A DNA stretch of 64,000 bases from Torymus aiolomorphi (Eukaryota; Arthropoda; Insecta; Hymenoptera; Torymidae), in assembly GCA_036365515.1 (NCBI GenBank), contig CM070877.1, positions 65,422,522 to 65,486,521 of the forward strand, in the 5' to 3' direction. Within the stretch, counting starts at the first letter, position 1. Each line of letters begins with the position of its first letter. The notes under the pieces are model-generated. The model saw only the letters and a list, made by a program, of their open reading frames with translations, did no database searches and was not told the DNA's origin. The translations under genes and the position numbers were made by a program. Positions 23,170-34,379 of the stretch are shown in pieces.

Positions 23170-24421
23170 CCGCAAAAGTGTGGACCTTGAGTGGCCGCAA
23201 CAGCGTGAGTCGCGAACCGCTGGGATAGCAGTTGGAGACAGCATATTATCGGAGCAGCTACTGGCGGTGATCAAAAAATTTGTCGAGGAGGTTGAAGAGC
23301 TTAAAGAGAGTGTACGAATACTGCAAGGAGCTCGACATCCAACCTCAAGTACGCACTTGGAGGGAGTTCAACCCCCAAGCACGAGCCGTAGACGAGGATC
23401 ACTGCACGTGAACTTCCAAAACACATTCACGTATGCGGAGATTAACAGCAGCAGCCCGAGTCTCCAGTCCCTAACAGAGGCTGGGAGGAGTGATGCCAGA
23501 AATTCTTCCCAGCGCCAGACAAGGAATGGCGCGACCCAGGACCCGTCTGAAAGGCATACATATTTGCCTCAGCAGATGAACCGTGATGTGGGCCAGATAG
23601 CCCGAAAATGGCACAACAAGTTCTCAGGGTCCTCAAAGGAGCAGAGCGTCGAGTTATTTCTCAAGAGAGTAGAGGAATGCAGAACTCTAGCTAATCTGAC
23701 ACACGACGAGGTACTTTCGTCGTTGTCAGAGCTCCTAACGGGGATAGCAGCCACCTGGTACCGGAGTAACCGCCACACATGGCGATTGTGGCCAGATTTC
23801 AAAGTGGCCATAACGCACATGTATGGCGGGGACAGGGGACATCAGCAACGCCTCCTGGCGGAAATAAACGCGAGGACTCAAGGCAGAGATGAACTTACGC
23901 GTGATTACGTAGTAAATGAACGAGCCATGATCCTTAAGTTGGTTCCGCTGCCTAGCATTTCTCAACAGTTAGACATGTTGAACCGGAACATGCGGCCAGA
24001 ACTGCAAAAGATGGTAATGCGAAATCAAATTAGCGATTACCGAGGGCTCCTGGACCTGACGCGGGAAGCCGAATTAGCGCTCGCGGCAGATAAGGTGTAT
24101 CACTCGCTACCACCACCCGAGCGCACGTACATGCCAGAATTTACCTACATGCCGACAGAGCCGCCCACGGATCAGCGGGAAAAGCAGAATTCAGGCGTGG
24201 CGGCGATGGGGCACCAACAGCACGAGCCTCGAGGGAGCCTCGAGGCTATGTTCCGTCGGGTCATGGCCGAATGCTTATCCGCCTTGTCAAAGAAAGGCAC
24301 CGACGAGAATAAGGGGCAGAAGCCTAGCCCGCTGCCAACCAGAAAATCTAAGAAGAAGGGTAACTGGGAAAACAAGCGGCGGGAGGGCAGGCAAATTACA
24401 AACCAGCCTAGTAGGGGGTAG
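23126..24421 (+). pseudogene. Gypsy Gag (capsid-type retrotransposon Gag domain)
   Basis: The 431-residue open frame holds a Leu/Val-rich coiled-coil-like stretch (about 45-75) and the retrotransposon Gag core: KWHNKFSGSSKEQSVELFLKR, LLTGIAATWYRSNR, WPDFKVAITHMYG, RTQGRDELTRDYV and VPLPSISQQLDMLNRNMRPE. The C-terminus is basic; no zinc knuckle is seen. This is the best preserved part of the element. The N-terminus lies in another frame (see 22210-23169), so a shift near 23130-23170 is needed. Confidence 0.8.
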
Positions 24422-24504
24422 TAGCTCGACCCACCAGGCTAGGCCGCAAAGTCCGAGAAATAACGGACCTCCACAAAGGCCAGAGTACCGAAGGGAACCC
24501 GGAT

Positions 24505-25236
24505 ATGAGCAAAAGGGAGGCAACAACAAGCCCAATACTGCCTGAAACCAACAGGGAAATGGACAGATCTAGACAGACGGATCTAGACATGGAGTGTTAC
24601 TTGGGGGTAAACTTCATTGAGAAGTTTAGCGCCGTCTTAGACCCCACAGATAACACGCTGCATCTTAAGGATGACGATGCAAGCGTAAAGTTAGAAGTAG
24701 CCGCCATAACCGCAAACAACATCGTGTCCGTATCAGCTATAGGGTTGGCGGACCCAACAGAGGAACAGTGCAAAGAGGTAGAAGCTTTAGTAGCTCAGCT
24801 GATCGGTAACAGCGTGGCACCACTAGGGTGTACTTCATGGATCGAGCATGCAATAGACGTCGGATCTACAAGACCCATTAACCAGAAGTACTACCCTGTA
24901 TCTCAGAAACTCGAGGAAGAGATGCACAAACAGGTGGAGGAAATGCTAGTCACGGGAATAATAGAACCCTCGACAAGTGGCTGGTCAAGTCCAGTGGTGA
25001 TGGTACGCAAGTCCAACGGGAAGTTCCGTCTCTGCGTGGACTTCAGAAAAGTGAACGCAGCGTCAAGGCCAGACACGTACCTGTTACCATACATGGACTT
25101 GCGCAAACTGCAGAAAGCGCGATATATCTCCACGTTGGATTTAAGCAGAGCGTACCACCAGATACCACTTAGCTCGGAGTCCACAGAGACTACGGCCTTC
25201 ACTGTGCCAGGTAAAGGGCTTTTCCAATTTACGTGA
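24505..25236 (+). pseudogene. Gypsy protease remnant plus reverse transcriptase N-terminal half
   Basis: Only the end of a retropepsin is left (CYLGVNFIEKFSAVLDP); its active site has been deleted. RT begins with QKYYPVSQKLEEEMHKQVEEM, then GIIEPSTSGWSSPVVMVRK, FRLCVDFRKVN, and the first catalytic Asp in YISTLDLSRAYHQIPL. It stops at TGA 25234-25236, where related elements have an Arg codon (CGA), a typical CpG-to-TpG change. Confidence 0.85.
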
Positions 25237-25814
25237 ATGCCCTACAGTTTTTTGTATGCCGGAGCGTCCTTCCAGAGGCTGATTGACAAAGTCATCGGCA
25301 CCGAACTCGAACCTTTTCTTACTCGTATCTCGACGATATAATAATAATCACAAAAACATTCGAGGTGCATAAAGAGGTTCTAAAAAGAGTTCTGGACAGG
25401 ATACAAGACGCGGGCCTCACAATAAATCGCGAGAAGAGCGTCTTCTGTCGCGATGAGGTCCAATATCTCGGGGGCATAGTAAATAGAGATGGTTTTAAGC
25501 CAGACCCCGAGAAAATAAAGCCCATTATGGAGTATCCGGTACCGAAAAACCTCCGTCAGCTGAGACGTCTCCTAGGAATGGCCTCGTGGTATAGAAAGTT
25601 TTTATCAAACTTCGCCACAATTGCTGAACCACTGACCGATCTAACGAAAAAGGATCGGAAATACGAGTGGTCAACAGCACAAGAAGAGGCCTTCCAAAAG
25701 CTAAAAGCGCTAGTAGCTTCTGCACCGATTCTACACAGACCGGTATCTAACGCGCAGTTCGTGGTGCAAACTGACGTGAGCGATACAGATCTGGGGCGGT
25801 GCTATACCAAATAA
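25237..25814 (+). pseudogene. Gypsy reverse transcriptase C-terminal half and RNase H start
   Basis: After the TGA the palm continues (AGASFQRLIDKVIGTELEPF), then shifts frame so that the catalytic SYLDDIIII box lies at about 25326. From 25365 the frame is clean: thumb-like KRVLDRIQDAGLTINREKSVF, the GFKPDPEKIKPI connection, and the first RNase H strand (FVVQTDVSDTDLG, catalytic Asp retained, 25755-25795). It ends at a frameshift before the rest of RNase H. Confidence 0.8.
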
Positions 25815-27376
25815 TTGCCGGCGATAAAAGAGTCCTAGAGTTCGCGAGTCGATCTCTAAGCGCAGCCGAGAGGAATTATAGCGTGACGGAACGAGAATGT
25901 CTAGCAATTCTCTGGGCAATTAAAAAGTTCCGTCCGCATATAGAGGCCTACGACTTCAAGGATATCACGGACCATAGCAGCTTGAAGTGGCTCCGTGACA
26001 TCCAAAACCCGACCGGCAGGTTAGCTAGGTGGGATTTGGGGCTGCAGAACCACAGTTTCACAGTCGAACATCGAAAGGGCCCGTTGAACAATGTCCCAGA
26101 TGCCCTTTCACGGATTTTTTCCCACGTCGAACAGCGCGCTCCAGTAGGATTCATGGGACGTCGTATAACAGAGCGTCCATGGCAAATCGTGGCCAGCGAC
26201 ATTATGGGACCCCTCCCTAAAATCAAGTACGGCCACGAAGACATTCTCATCTTCCAGGATCTGTTCACACGCTGGATCGAAGTAATTCCGATAAAAAGGG
26301 CAGATGGCAAATCGGTGATAAAAGGGCTCAACAAACGAGTATGTCTGCGGTTCGGAGTCCCCGAGGTGTTTCTCTCCGATAATGGGACTGAATTTAAGAA
26401 TGCACCCTTAGAGGCATTCTTAAAGAAGAGAAACGTGCATCACACGTTTACACTACCATATCACCCTCAAGCCAATCCCGTCGAGCGTGTGAACCGAACG
26501 GTGAAGACCATGATCATGTCTTACGCTGAGGAGAATCACCGGTCCTGGGATGAGCATCAGCACGAGCTGGCGTTCGCGTAAAATACGGCCGAATACAGCT
26601 CTACCAAGATAAGTCCTGTCATGCTCATTTACGGCCGACAGCCTGATCCGCCGAAGACATTAAGGCGGGAGGAAGATAGGCTAGCCGAAGAGCAAGGGCA
26701 GAAAGAGGAGCTAAATAATTGGGTGGCACGAATGGACAAGCTCCGCGAATTGCACGTTCGGGCGGCGGCCCACGCGCAAGCGGAGCAGGCGAGACAAGAC
26801 AATTATTATGACGCTCATTGTCGACCTCCAGAATTCTGTGTAGGCGATCGTGTATGGAGAAAGAATAAGGTACTATCCTCTGCAGCTGAGGGGATTTCTG
26901 CCAAATTAGCCCCGAAGTACGCGGGGCCATACACGATTGTGAATATTCTAGGCGAAAACACCTATAAGATCCAAGGTGAGGATGGTCGAACGATACGTCT
27001 GGTCCATGCGCAGCAACTCAAGCGATACGTCGCCGCAGAAGAGCCCAAGGACTACTTGGACAAAATTAGTCCGGAAGTAGCGCAATCGCTACCACCGTGG
27101 GACTCTTCAGTCGAGCGTGGCGCGCCAGTGGACAACAGAGGTAGCCAGGGGAATGTACAGCCTCGGGTGACGGCTAAGAGGCGCGGTCCACCTCGTAAGA
27201 CTGCGCTATTAGTTAGACCAGGAAAGCGTGCGAGCGACGGCCGACCTACGCGTGTGGTCAGTCCAACAGAGTCCAAGCGGGGCCCAGGGAGGCCGAAGGA
27301 CTCGAAGAAAAAGCCTGCACCTGTTGATCTCGGGCCAATTAGCCGCCGTCGAACCCGAGCATCCAAAAAGCGCTAA
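25799..27376 (+). pseudogene. Gypsy RNase H and integrase
   Basis: RNase H (NYSVTERECLAILWAIKKFRP, TDHSSLKWL) runs straight into the integrase core; the usual linker with the HHCC zinc finger is missing, so an internal deletion is likely. The core keeps D, D and E (SDIMGPLP, LSDNGTEFKN, NPVERVNRTVK). A TAA (26579-26581) interrupts the reading frame, which continues unbroken to 27376 with a chromatin-targeting-type C-terminus (VGDRVWRKN, AGPYTIVNI, RLVHAQQLKRY) and an AT-hook-like RGPGRPKDSKKK near the end. Confidence 0.85.
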
Positions 27377-27467
27377 CTGTGCCGTCCGTACTATCCCGTG
27401 TTTGTCCTTGTTTTCCGATCTTCATACTCACCACTTTCCGGGATCAATTTGCCTGTTGCAGAACATG

Positions 27468-28480
27468 CCAGGCCTGACTCCAAAAGTAGCGGAGACGGCT
27501 AAGCGGGTGATCGCTGGATTAATCCAGTGTCAACCTGACCCCGCCGTCATCTACTTCCTGGAGCAGGTGTCGGAGGGTATTGATGCGGTGACGCTGACAC
27601 CTCCACCAGGGGAAGAGCCCTCCACCCTCGTGATCGAGGAAATAGATGCACCGGAGCCAAGAATGGGACCCTCGAGGCCGGCCGACACAGGTGCCGGTCC
27701 GTCCCCGCTCCGGCGACCTCATCGCCCGAAGGAGCAGCGGGAGGAGCGCGGGACCCGGCCTCAAGGAGTGGGACGAGCCGAGCCAACTGGTGCAGGCCGA
27801 GTTTCCGAAGAGGAGACGGCCGGAGCCCAGCATTGTGCGCCGGAAGTTGACGCCAGCGCGGCTCGGGCTGCAAAAGGAAAAGGAGGAGATGCTCCGACCC
27901 AGGCCCCAAAAAGAGCACCGACCGATGAAGTCGGTGCGGCCTGGGTCCCGGTAGAGCAAGCCCTTGAGGAGGCGCGGCGCCTCAGCAAGTCCTCGCGTGC
28001 TGCGGAGGACGCTGCCCTGGCGGCACTGGAGGTTTTTCTCCAGTGCCACGGTAAGGCCGGCGAGTGGCAAGCCGGCAAATGGATAGGCATGGCCCGAGGC
28101 CGGCGTGAAGAGCTGCAGCCGCCGCAGAGGTCAGGGCCGCCAGGCTGCGCCGCGCCGCCTTGCAGAAGGAGGAGGCTCATCTGGCTTGTGCACAGGAGCG
28201 CATGGAAGAGGCCAGGCGAGCCAGAGAAGAGGCGGAGGGGACGGCGCGCCAGGCTAGGGAAGAGGCCCAGCGCCGTCTCCAAGAAGAAGAGGAGCGCCTC
28301 CGGAGGGCGCTCAAAGATGAGCAGGTGGCCCGGGAGGCATTAGACGCGCAGACGCTCCACCGGTGCTTCATGTGCGGCGAGCTGGGGGTAAAGAAATCAA
28401 ACACTGCTCCAACCAAGCTCGCCACAACGGGCGCCGGACTTACTCCCGGGCCAGCTGAAGAGGGCGAAGCCCCGAAGAGT
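27468..28480 (+). pseudogene. Extra downstream ORF of the gypsy element
   Basis: The ATG at 27468 starts MPGLTPKVAETAKRVIAGL and runs as a Pro/Ala/Glu-rich protein to about 28100, where the frame shifts. The second frame gives a strongly charged coiled coil (ARRAREEAEGTARQAREEA) and a single CxxC (RCFMCGELG) that may be half of a zinc knuckle. Position after integrase is that of an env-like or accessory ORF, but there is no signal peptide or membrane segment. A coiled coil with a CxxC recalls Gag-like or RNA-binding proteins. I do not recognise the family. Confidence 0.5.
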
Positions 28481-28533
28481 TTTTTTTATGTTTCTTTTAA
28501 TAAAAATTTAAAAAGAAATTAACCGGGAGTCGT

Positions 28534-30550
28534 ATACCCCTCGCTATGGGCCGTCACAACAAACCTGACCTTGACCCCAGGCGACAGCTGGGATCAAGGT
28601 CAAAAAGTGCGACGATGCATAGCGAGGGGTGGAGATAAAAGCGGTGCACGTATGTGTGTGTGTGTGTGTGTGTGTGCACGCGTGCGCAAGCATATTCTGG
28701 AGAGAACACCCACACACGCACGCGCACGCACACGCGCGCACGCACACCAGCACATACACACAGACACATGGACATACACACGCGCACCCACACCGACGCC
28801 AGCACGCACACACACGCACACACAGACACACGCGCACACACCGACGCCAGCATACGCACGCCCGCGTGCACACGCACACGCAGACACCCACACACACACA
28901 CACACATGTAGGTGTATTTTATAACTTTTGTATATAGCCTCTCTGTACCATGGCAAGTGTACCCACATAAAACATTTCAGATCCATGGGGTGTTTTATGG
29001 TTTTTTAGAACTGCTGTGTATAGCCTCTCTGTATTGTACAGCGAGTGACCAGCACCCACGCGCACGGCTTGGAAAAATGAAAAAACCGTAACTTCACATC
29101 CCATAAGACCATTTCATCATAGATTACGCTTTCACATAACGTACTCGCGCACAACATTTGCATGGGGTACAAGAGAGGCACACGACGCACCTCAGAATCC
29201 TCACAATACACTCATGACACTTTGCAACGGATATGTTCACGTGACAAGACAATATACGCGACTGACAGCCGGTCGACCGTTCGGCTTTGCCACGGATGAT
29301 CTCATCGCACGTGGACTCTCTGCTGGCGAATTATATCGTCTTACCTCGAATTAGTCATAATTTACAGTCATCGAAATTGCATCTTGTCATGTATCACATC
29401 ATGTTTTCCGAACGAGAAATGCGTCGACTTTTCTTCTCCTTTATTTTAATCGTACGACACTGTAGAATTTTGCTGATTAATGAGGAAACATCACGTACAT
29501 CGAGTTGCAGCTGCACATTATTTTGACTATTGAATTACATAGGGAAACAATTTTTCTCGAGGAAAAAAAGTTGAAATTGTTTTTTCTCCTTTATTTAATC
29601 GTACGGCGCTGTGGAATTTTGCTGATGAATGAGAAAATGTCACGTACATCGAGTTGCAGCTGCACATTATTTAAAACCGAGATTAAAAAAGATGCGGCAA
29701 CCCTTTTCGGGGAACGAATGACCAGTGGGAAGTCGGCTTTTGGAAGTCGCCCGTTGGCTGGTGGAAGTCGGATGTCAACTACTGGAAGTCGGCTGTCGGC
29801 TGCTAGAAGTAGCTGCTTCAAATACTGTGTCAGTTATCCATACGGTTACTTCCACGATCCGTCTGCTACCGACGCATCAAAGGACCACACCCTGGAAAGC
29901 TAGTGGTACTGGTGTAGCAGCTCAAAGAAAGCACTCGTGATCTGTGACGGCACAGTGTAAAATCAGCTCATTGGTTGTGTCTCCCAAGAAGATGCTTTAA
30001 TGACCACGGGAGGCGCAGCATGGGAAGAGCTGATTGGTCACCGCTGTATCGTCAAAAGAGCTGTTAGCTCTCTACACGGTCCGCAGATTTGCGAGTGGCC
30101 GCACACACGCGCACGCACACCTGCACACACACACACACACGCACACAACACACACACACACACACACACTAAGCTATGCCTTCAAGGCCCAGTTCGTGTA
30201 GCCTCTCTGTATCATGGCAAATGCACCTACATAAAAATTTCCAGATTCATGGGGTTTTTATGGGGTTTTCGATATTTTATCGGATTTTGGAAGCTAATGG
30301 TACATGATTCATGAATATATGGTCTTATGGGGTGTCTATGGTGTTTTTATGGTGGTTTTATAACTTTTGTGTATATCCTCTCTGCACCATGACCAGTGTA
30401 CCTACACAAAAAATGTTCAGATTCACGGGTTTTTTATGGTTTTTTACAACTTTTATGTATAGACGCGCGCACGGTTTGCAAAAAAAAATGGAATAACCGT
30501 AACCTCATGGACACCTCATGGCGACTTCATGATAGATCCGCGACACTCTC
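28534..30550 (+). repeat. Outer left TIR of Polinton-type relic
   Basis: Inverse of 46955-48383. It contains TG/CA-rich tracts (28650-28915), blocks such as catattctggagagaacac and gaattatatcgtcttacctcg, a minisatellite of ggaagtcgg units (about 29728-29815) and a second CA tract (30105-30170). From 30170 to 30545 it repeats its own 28915-29110 block, so the TIR is itself built of tandem modules. Frames through it are repeat artefacts. Confidence 0.85.
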
Positions 30551-30858
30551 GTTATTTTATGCAGAAAAAATCTTACCTTCGCCTGCTTATTTTTCTTCTT
30601 ACCCCATCAACTGAACGACATTTATTGTTTAATTCACTGTTTTTATTATTTAACATACATAGATTACACTATTTTATTTCACTGTTCTTCACAGTTTTAC
30701 AAAAAATGGCACTTCATACCACTGCAAGCAGGGCAGATCCATTCGCTGTTTTTCACAGTTTTACAAAAAACGGCATTTAATGCCATTGCAAGCGGGACAC
30801 ACCCATTCGTGGCATCGCTCGTAGTATTCCCATTTAATTTTTTTCAACCGCCACTGCA

Positions 30859-30900
30859 TATAAAAGCGCCGACTGCAATATACAGACGAGTCTTCACGCG
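30859..30900 (+). promoter_or_regulatory. TATA-type core promoter candidate
   Basis: TATAAAAG at 30859-30866 with a plausible start about 30 nt on (gagtcttcacg). A GT donor (30934) and CAG acceptor (30986-30988) downstream could form a 55-nt leader intron. Position inside the relic suggests an element promoter; this is a sequence-pattern call only. Confidence 0.35.
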
Positions 30901-31003
30901 TTATTCTACGTGGGCCCCGACGCACTAGTCGAGGTAAAGATTTTTTTTTTTATCTCCATAATCATTTTTTGAATGGTTTCGATCCCAGATATCGCGGTTT
31001 CAT

Positions 31004-31636
31004 TCAATGCGAATCCTTTAAAATCGCTGCTACTACTGCTGTGGACGTTGCTGCTTCTACGGCTGCTGGCGTTGCAACTGTTACCATCATCGTCATTGTT
31101 GCTGCTGATGTTATCACTGATGGTGTTGCTTCTGCTGTCATCGTTATCGTTGTTGTTGCTGTTGATGTTGCCACTGCTGGTTTTGTTTCTGCTATCATCG
31201 TCGTCATTGTTACGACTGCTGGCGTACTTCTGCTATCATCGTCGCCGTCGTTGCTGCTGGTACTACTACTAGTATGTACATCACCAGCTCGCTCCTGAGC
31301 GAGAAATAGAAGCCAGTGGATTCGATCCTGGAACGAACTCACCGAGTTCTGGCTTACAGCTTCTACGTCAACATCGTCTTCTCGACCGACCGAGATATCG
31401 GACGTCTCCGACAGATGGCCGAGAAGAGCCACTTTAGTGTCGCTCACAAGACAAGCGGGATCCGGCACCTGTACGGAACGCTCCTCTAAAATTCCTTGCT
31501 CGTACAGAACCTTGACAAGAGCTTCCTCCGTTACACAAACCCGCGCGTCAGGGGCCTGTTCTACAACGCACTTCTCCATCACACGCATCTCAAACCGTTG
31601 AAGTGTTGCAAATGACGAGAGACAAAGGACTGACAA
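31004..31636 (-). CDS. Hypothetical Ala/Thr-repeat ORF (doubtful)
   Basis: A 210-residue minus-strand frame: about 100 ordinary-looking residues (QDRIHWLLFLAQERAG) then a Thr/Ala/Met-rich repeat end. The plus strand over the repeat is equally open (GCT/GTT/ATC codons giving a Val/Ala/Ile run from 30969), because the DNA is a degenerate triplet repeat. The TATA-like signal upstream favours the plus strand. I recognise neither product; either or both may be non-coding. Confidence 0.25.
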   Translation of the reverse strand: MSVLCLSSFATLQRFEMRVMEKCVVEQAPDARVCVTEEALVKVLYEQGILEERSVQVPDPACLVSDTKVALLGHLSETSDISVGREDDVDVEAVSQNSVSSFQDRIHWLLFLAQERAGDVHTSSSTSSNDGDDDSRSTPAVVTMTTMIAETKPAVATSTATTTITMTAEATPSVITSAATMTMMVTVATPAAVEAATSTAVVAAILKDSH

Positions 31637-31960
31637 AGCCGCTCATGCAACGATATGCCATCCTCGACGAACAGCACAGCTTACGCGTGTAAGAATGTGC
31701 CGACATAGAAATTCATCTTCAAGAGCAGAGTATCACCGCCTGAACTATGCATAATCAGCAAAGTCCGTTAAGCGAGAAATATAAACCCTAATCACGTGCT
31801 TCGATGTCAGTTTATAACAATAAGGTTGTCTAACATGCTGTACATGTAATGCATTCGACATCAGCGATAAGTGCTATCAGCCCCGTTAGTCGGTTCTTAT
31901 CACCACCATGAATATTTTAAAGGTAGTTTAATTATTTTTTCAGTTGAGGTTTTGTAAGCT

Positions 31961-32082
31961 GAATATGTTGTAGGATAGGACGTTAATGGTTTCTACTGCC
32001 CATGTAGTAAAGAAAAACAAATACCAATTTCTATACTACATGGGCAGTAGAAACCATTAACGTCCTATCCTACAATATATTC
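31961..32082. repeat. Near-perfect hairpin, 49-bp arms
   Basis: Arms 31961-32009 and 32034-32082 pair with about one mismatch around a 24-nt loop. The 13-mer taagctgaatatg occurs at 31955-31967 and 32118-32130, so the hairpin lies inside a direct repeat resembling a target-site duplication. Confidence 0.9.
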
Positions 32083-32109
32083 TAATCTGACTGTCATTTG
32101 CTGCTAAAA

Positions 32110-33960
32110 AAACTATATAAGCTGAATATGGTAAAGGAGCTACATGGGCGTTTCTCGTAAGAGAATCAAAATTCATTTATTTTTCCGAGATATGAGTGAT
32201 TTAATTATGTGACAAAAATAATTATTGTAACAGCTTCTGCAATTTTTGAGATATTTGCGCGATTTTCACAAGGTAGTTATATTTTAACATACGGAATGCA
32301 ATGATGGTACCAGATCATTGAAAAAAAACAAAATTGGAAAACTTTTTATTCCGTATTTTTATCTAATCTCGGAAAGTAGATAAGAGTAAAGTATCACCTC
32401 ACTCGATTATTTCGCTTTCGCAACAGTATAATAGTTTAAATTATTTATAATTTGCTAATTTTTATGGATTCTAATGCTCCTCCTGAGAGGATCAAAATTC
32501 GTTTAGTTTTTCGATATCTCTCATATTTACCGATATGAGTGATTTAATTATTTGACGAAAATAATTATTGTAACAACTTCTGCAATTTTTGAGATATCTG
32601 AGCGATTTACACAAGCTAGTTATATTTTAAAATAAGGAATGCAATGATGGTACCAGATCATTGAAAAAATCAAAATTGGAAAACTTTTTATTCCGTATTT
32701 TTATCTAATCTCGGAAAGTAGATAAGAGTAAAGTATTACCTCACTCGATTATTTCGCTTTCGCAACCGTATAATAGTTTAAATTATTTACAAATTGCTAA
32801 TTTTTTATGGATTGTAATGCTCCTCCTGAGAGGATCAAAATTCGTTTAGTTTTTTGACATGTCTCATATTTACCGATATGAGTGATTTAATTATTTGACG
32901 AAAATAATTATTGTAACAACTTCTACAATTTTTGAGATATTTGCGCGATTTTCACAAGGTAGTTATATTTTACCATAAGGAATGCAATGATGGTACCAGG
33001 TCATTGAAAAAAATCAAAATTAGAAAACTTTTTATTCCGTATTTTTATCTAATCTCGGAAAGTAGATAAGAGTAAAGTATCACCTCACTCGATTATTTCG
33101 TTTTCGCATCCGTATAATAGTTTAAATTATTTATAATTTGCTAATTTTTTATGGATTCTAATGTTCCTTCTGAGAGGATCAAAATTCGTTTAGATTTTCG
33201 ACATCTCTCATATTTACCGATATGAGTGATTTAATTATTTGACGAAAATAATTATTGTAACAACTGCTGCAAATTTAAGATATTTGCGCGATTTTCACAA
33301 GGTAGTTATATTTTACCATAAGGAATGCAATGATGGTACCAGATCATTGAAAAAATCAAAATTGGAAAACTTTTTATTCCGTATTTTTTTATCTAATCTC
33401 GGAAAGTAGATAAGAGTTAAGTATCACATCACTCGATTATTTCGTATTCGCATCCATATAATAGTTTAAATTATTTATAGTTTGCTAATTTTTTATGGAG
33501 TCTAATGCTCCTCCTGAGAGGATGAAAATTCGTTTAGTTTTGCGACATCTCTCATATTTACCGATATGGGTTTAATTATTTGACGAAAATAATTATTGTA
33601 ACAACTTCTGCAATTTTTGAGATATCTGAGCGATTTTCACAAGCTAGTTATATTTTAACATAAGGAATGCAATGATGGTATCAGATCATTGAAATAATCA
33701 AAATTGGAAAACTTTTTATTCCATATTTTTATCTAATCTCGGAAAGTAGATAAGAGTAAAGTATCACCTCACTCGATTATTTCGCTTTCGCAACCGTATA
33801 ATAGTTTAAATCACTTATAATTTGCTACTTTTTTTATGAATTGTAATGCAGAATTTTTATGCTCCTCGTGAAAGAATCAAAATTCGTTTAATTTTTCGGT
33901 ATCTCGCATTTTTTTTTTTTCCAGATATGAGAGATATAATTATTTGTCACACTTCTTCAA
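32110..33960. repeat. ~344-bp tandem satellite, about 5 copies
   Basis: The marker (g)atcaaaattc recurs at 32164, 32491, 32834, 33178, 33522 and 33876 (spacings 327, 343, 344, 344, 354). Each unit carries aatgcaatgatggtaccag and ctaatctcggaaagtagat. No coding frame. Units are highly similar, suggesting recent amplification or homogenisation. Confidence 0.95.
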
Positions 33961-34379
33961 TTTTGAGATGCCAAACACCTCCCCGCCGGTGTATCCACCG
34001 CCAACTTGCATGTTGAAGTATACCTGGTAATCCTTATATCGATTTCGATTGTCTGAAATGAGTTGAATAATAAAGGCATGTACAGGGGGGTGGTGAGAAA
34101 CTCTTGATTCTTGTACAACTATACGTGTAGTCGTCGTCGATATTTAACGATACTGTTCGCAACAATCGCGATTGAACGTCATCTATTATGCAAGGTTCGC
34201 AAATATCACTATAAAACATAAGCAGGGACGAAAGCCCATTGGAGAGATACCCAGGTCTATCATTTACTACTGATTCTTCATCTCTCATAAAAATACAAAA
34301 ATACTATTCGTGCATTCGAATCCAAAAATTTTTTTTGCAACTTCTTGGATAAATAAAGTTGGTGACTGAATTCAGAGTC
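33961..34379. other. No feature recognised
   Basis: Unique sequence between the satellite and the inner TIR block. An 84-residue minus-strand frame (34034-34288) shows no recognisable signature. Confidence 0.5.

Larger units (their letters stand above)
22100..28533 (+). mobile_element. Decayed Ty3/gypsy retrotransposon, 5' part
   Basis: Gag (22210-24421), protease remnant and RT (24505 onward), RNase H and integrase (25799-27376), then an extra downstream ORF (27468 to about 28480). No 5' LTR is recognisable; the start is set where coding-like sequence begins. The right edge is the tip of the Polinton-type TIR. The stretch 48384-48513, ending in a G-rich polypurine tract before an LTR, fits the missing 3' end. 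Confidence 0.8.

Noticed and set aside
22658..23200. Ala/Leu/Cys-rich minus-strand ORFs
   Set aside because: Antisense of the CAG/CAA Gln-rich part of gypsy Gag.
28544..28986. Overlapping Cys/Val and His/Thr ORFs, also at 47963-48362
   Set aside because: Translations of the TG/CA-rich subterminal parts of the Polinton-type TIRs.
31961..32082. microRNA precursor
   Set aside because: Arms are almost perfectly paired, unlike typical animal pre-miRNAs, and direct repeats suggest an insertion; kept as a finding, not annotated as ncRNA.
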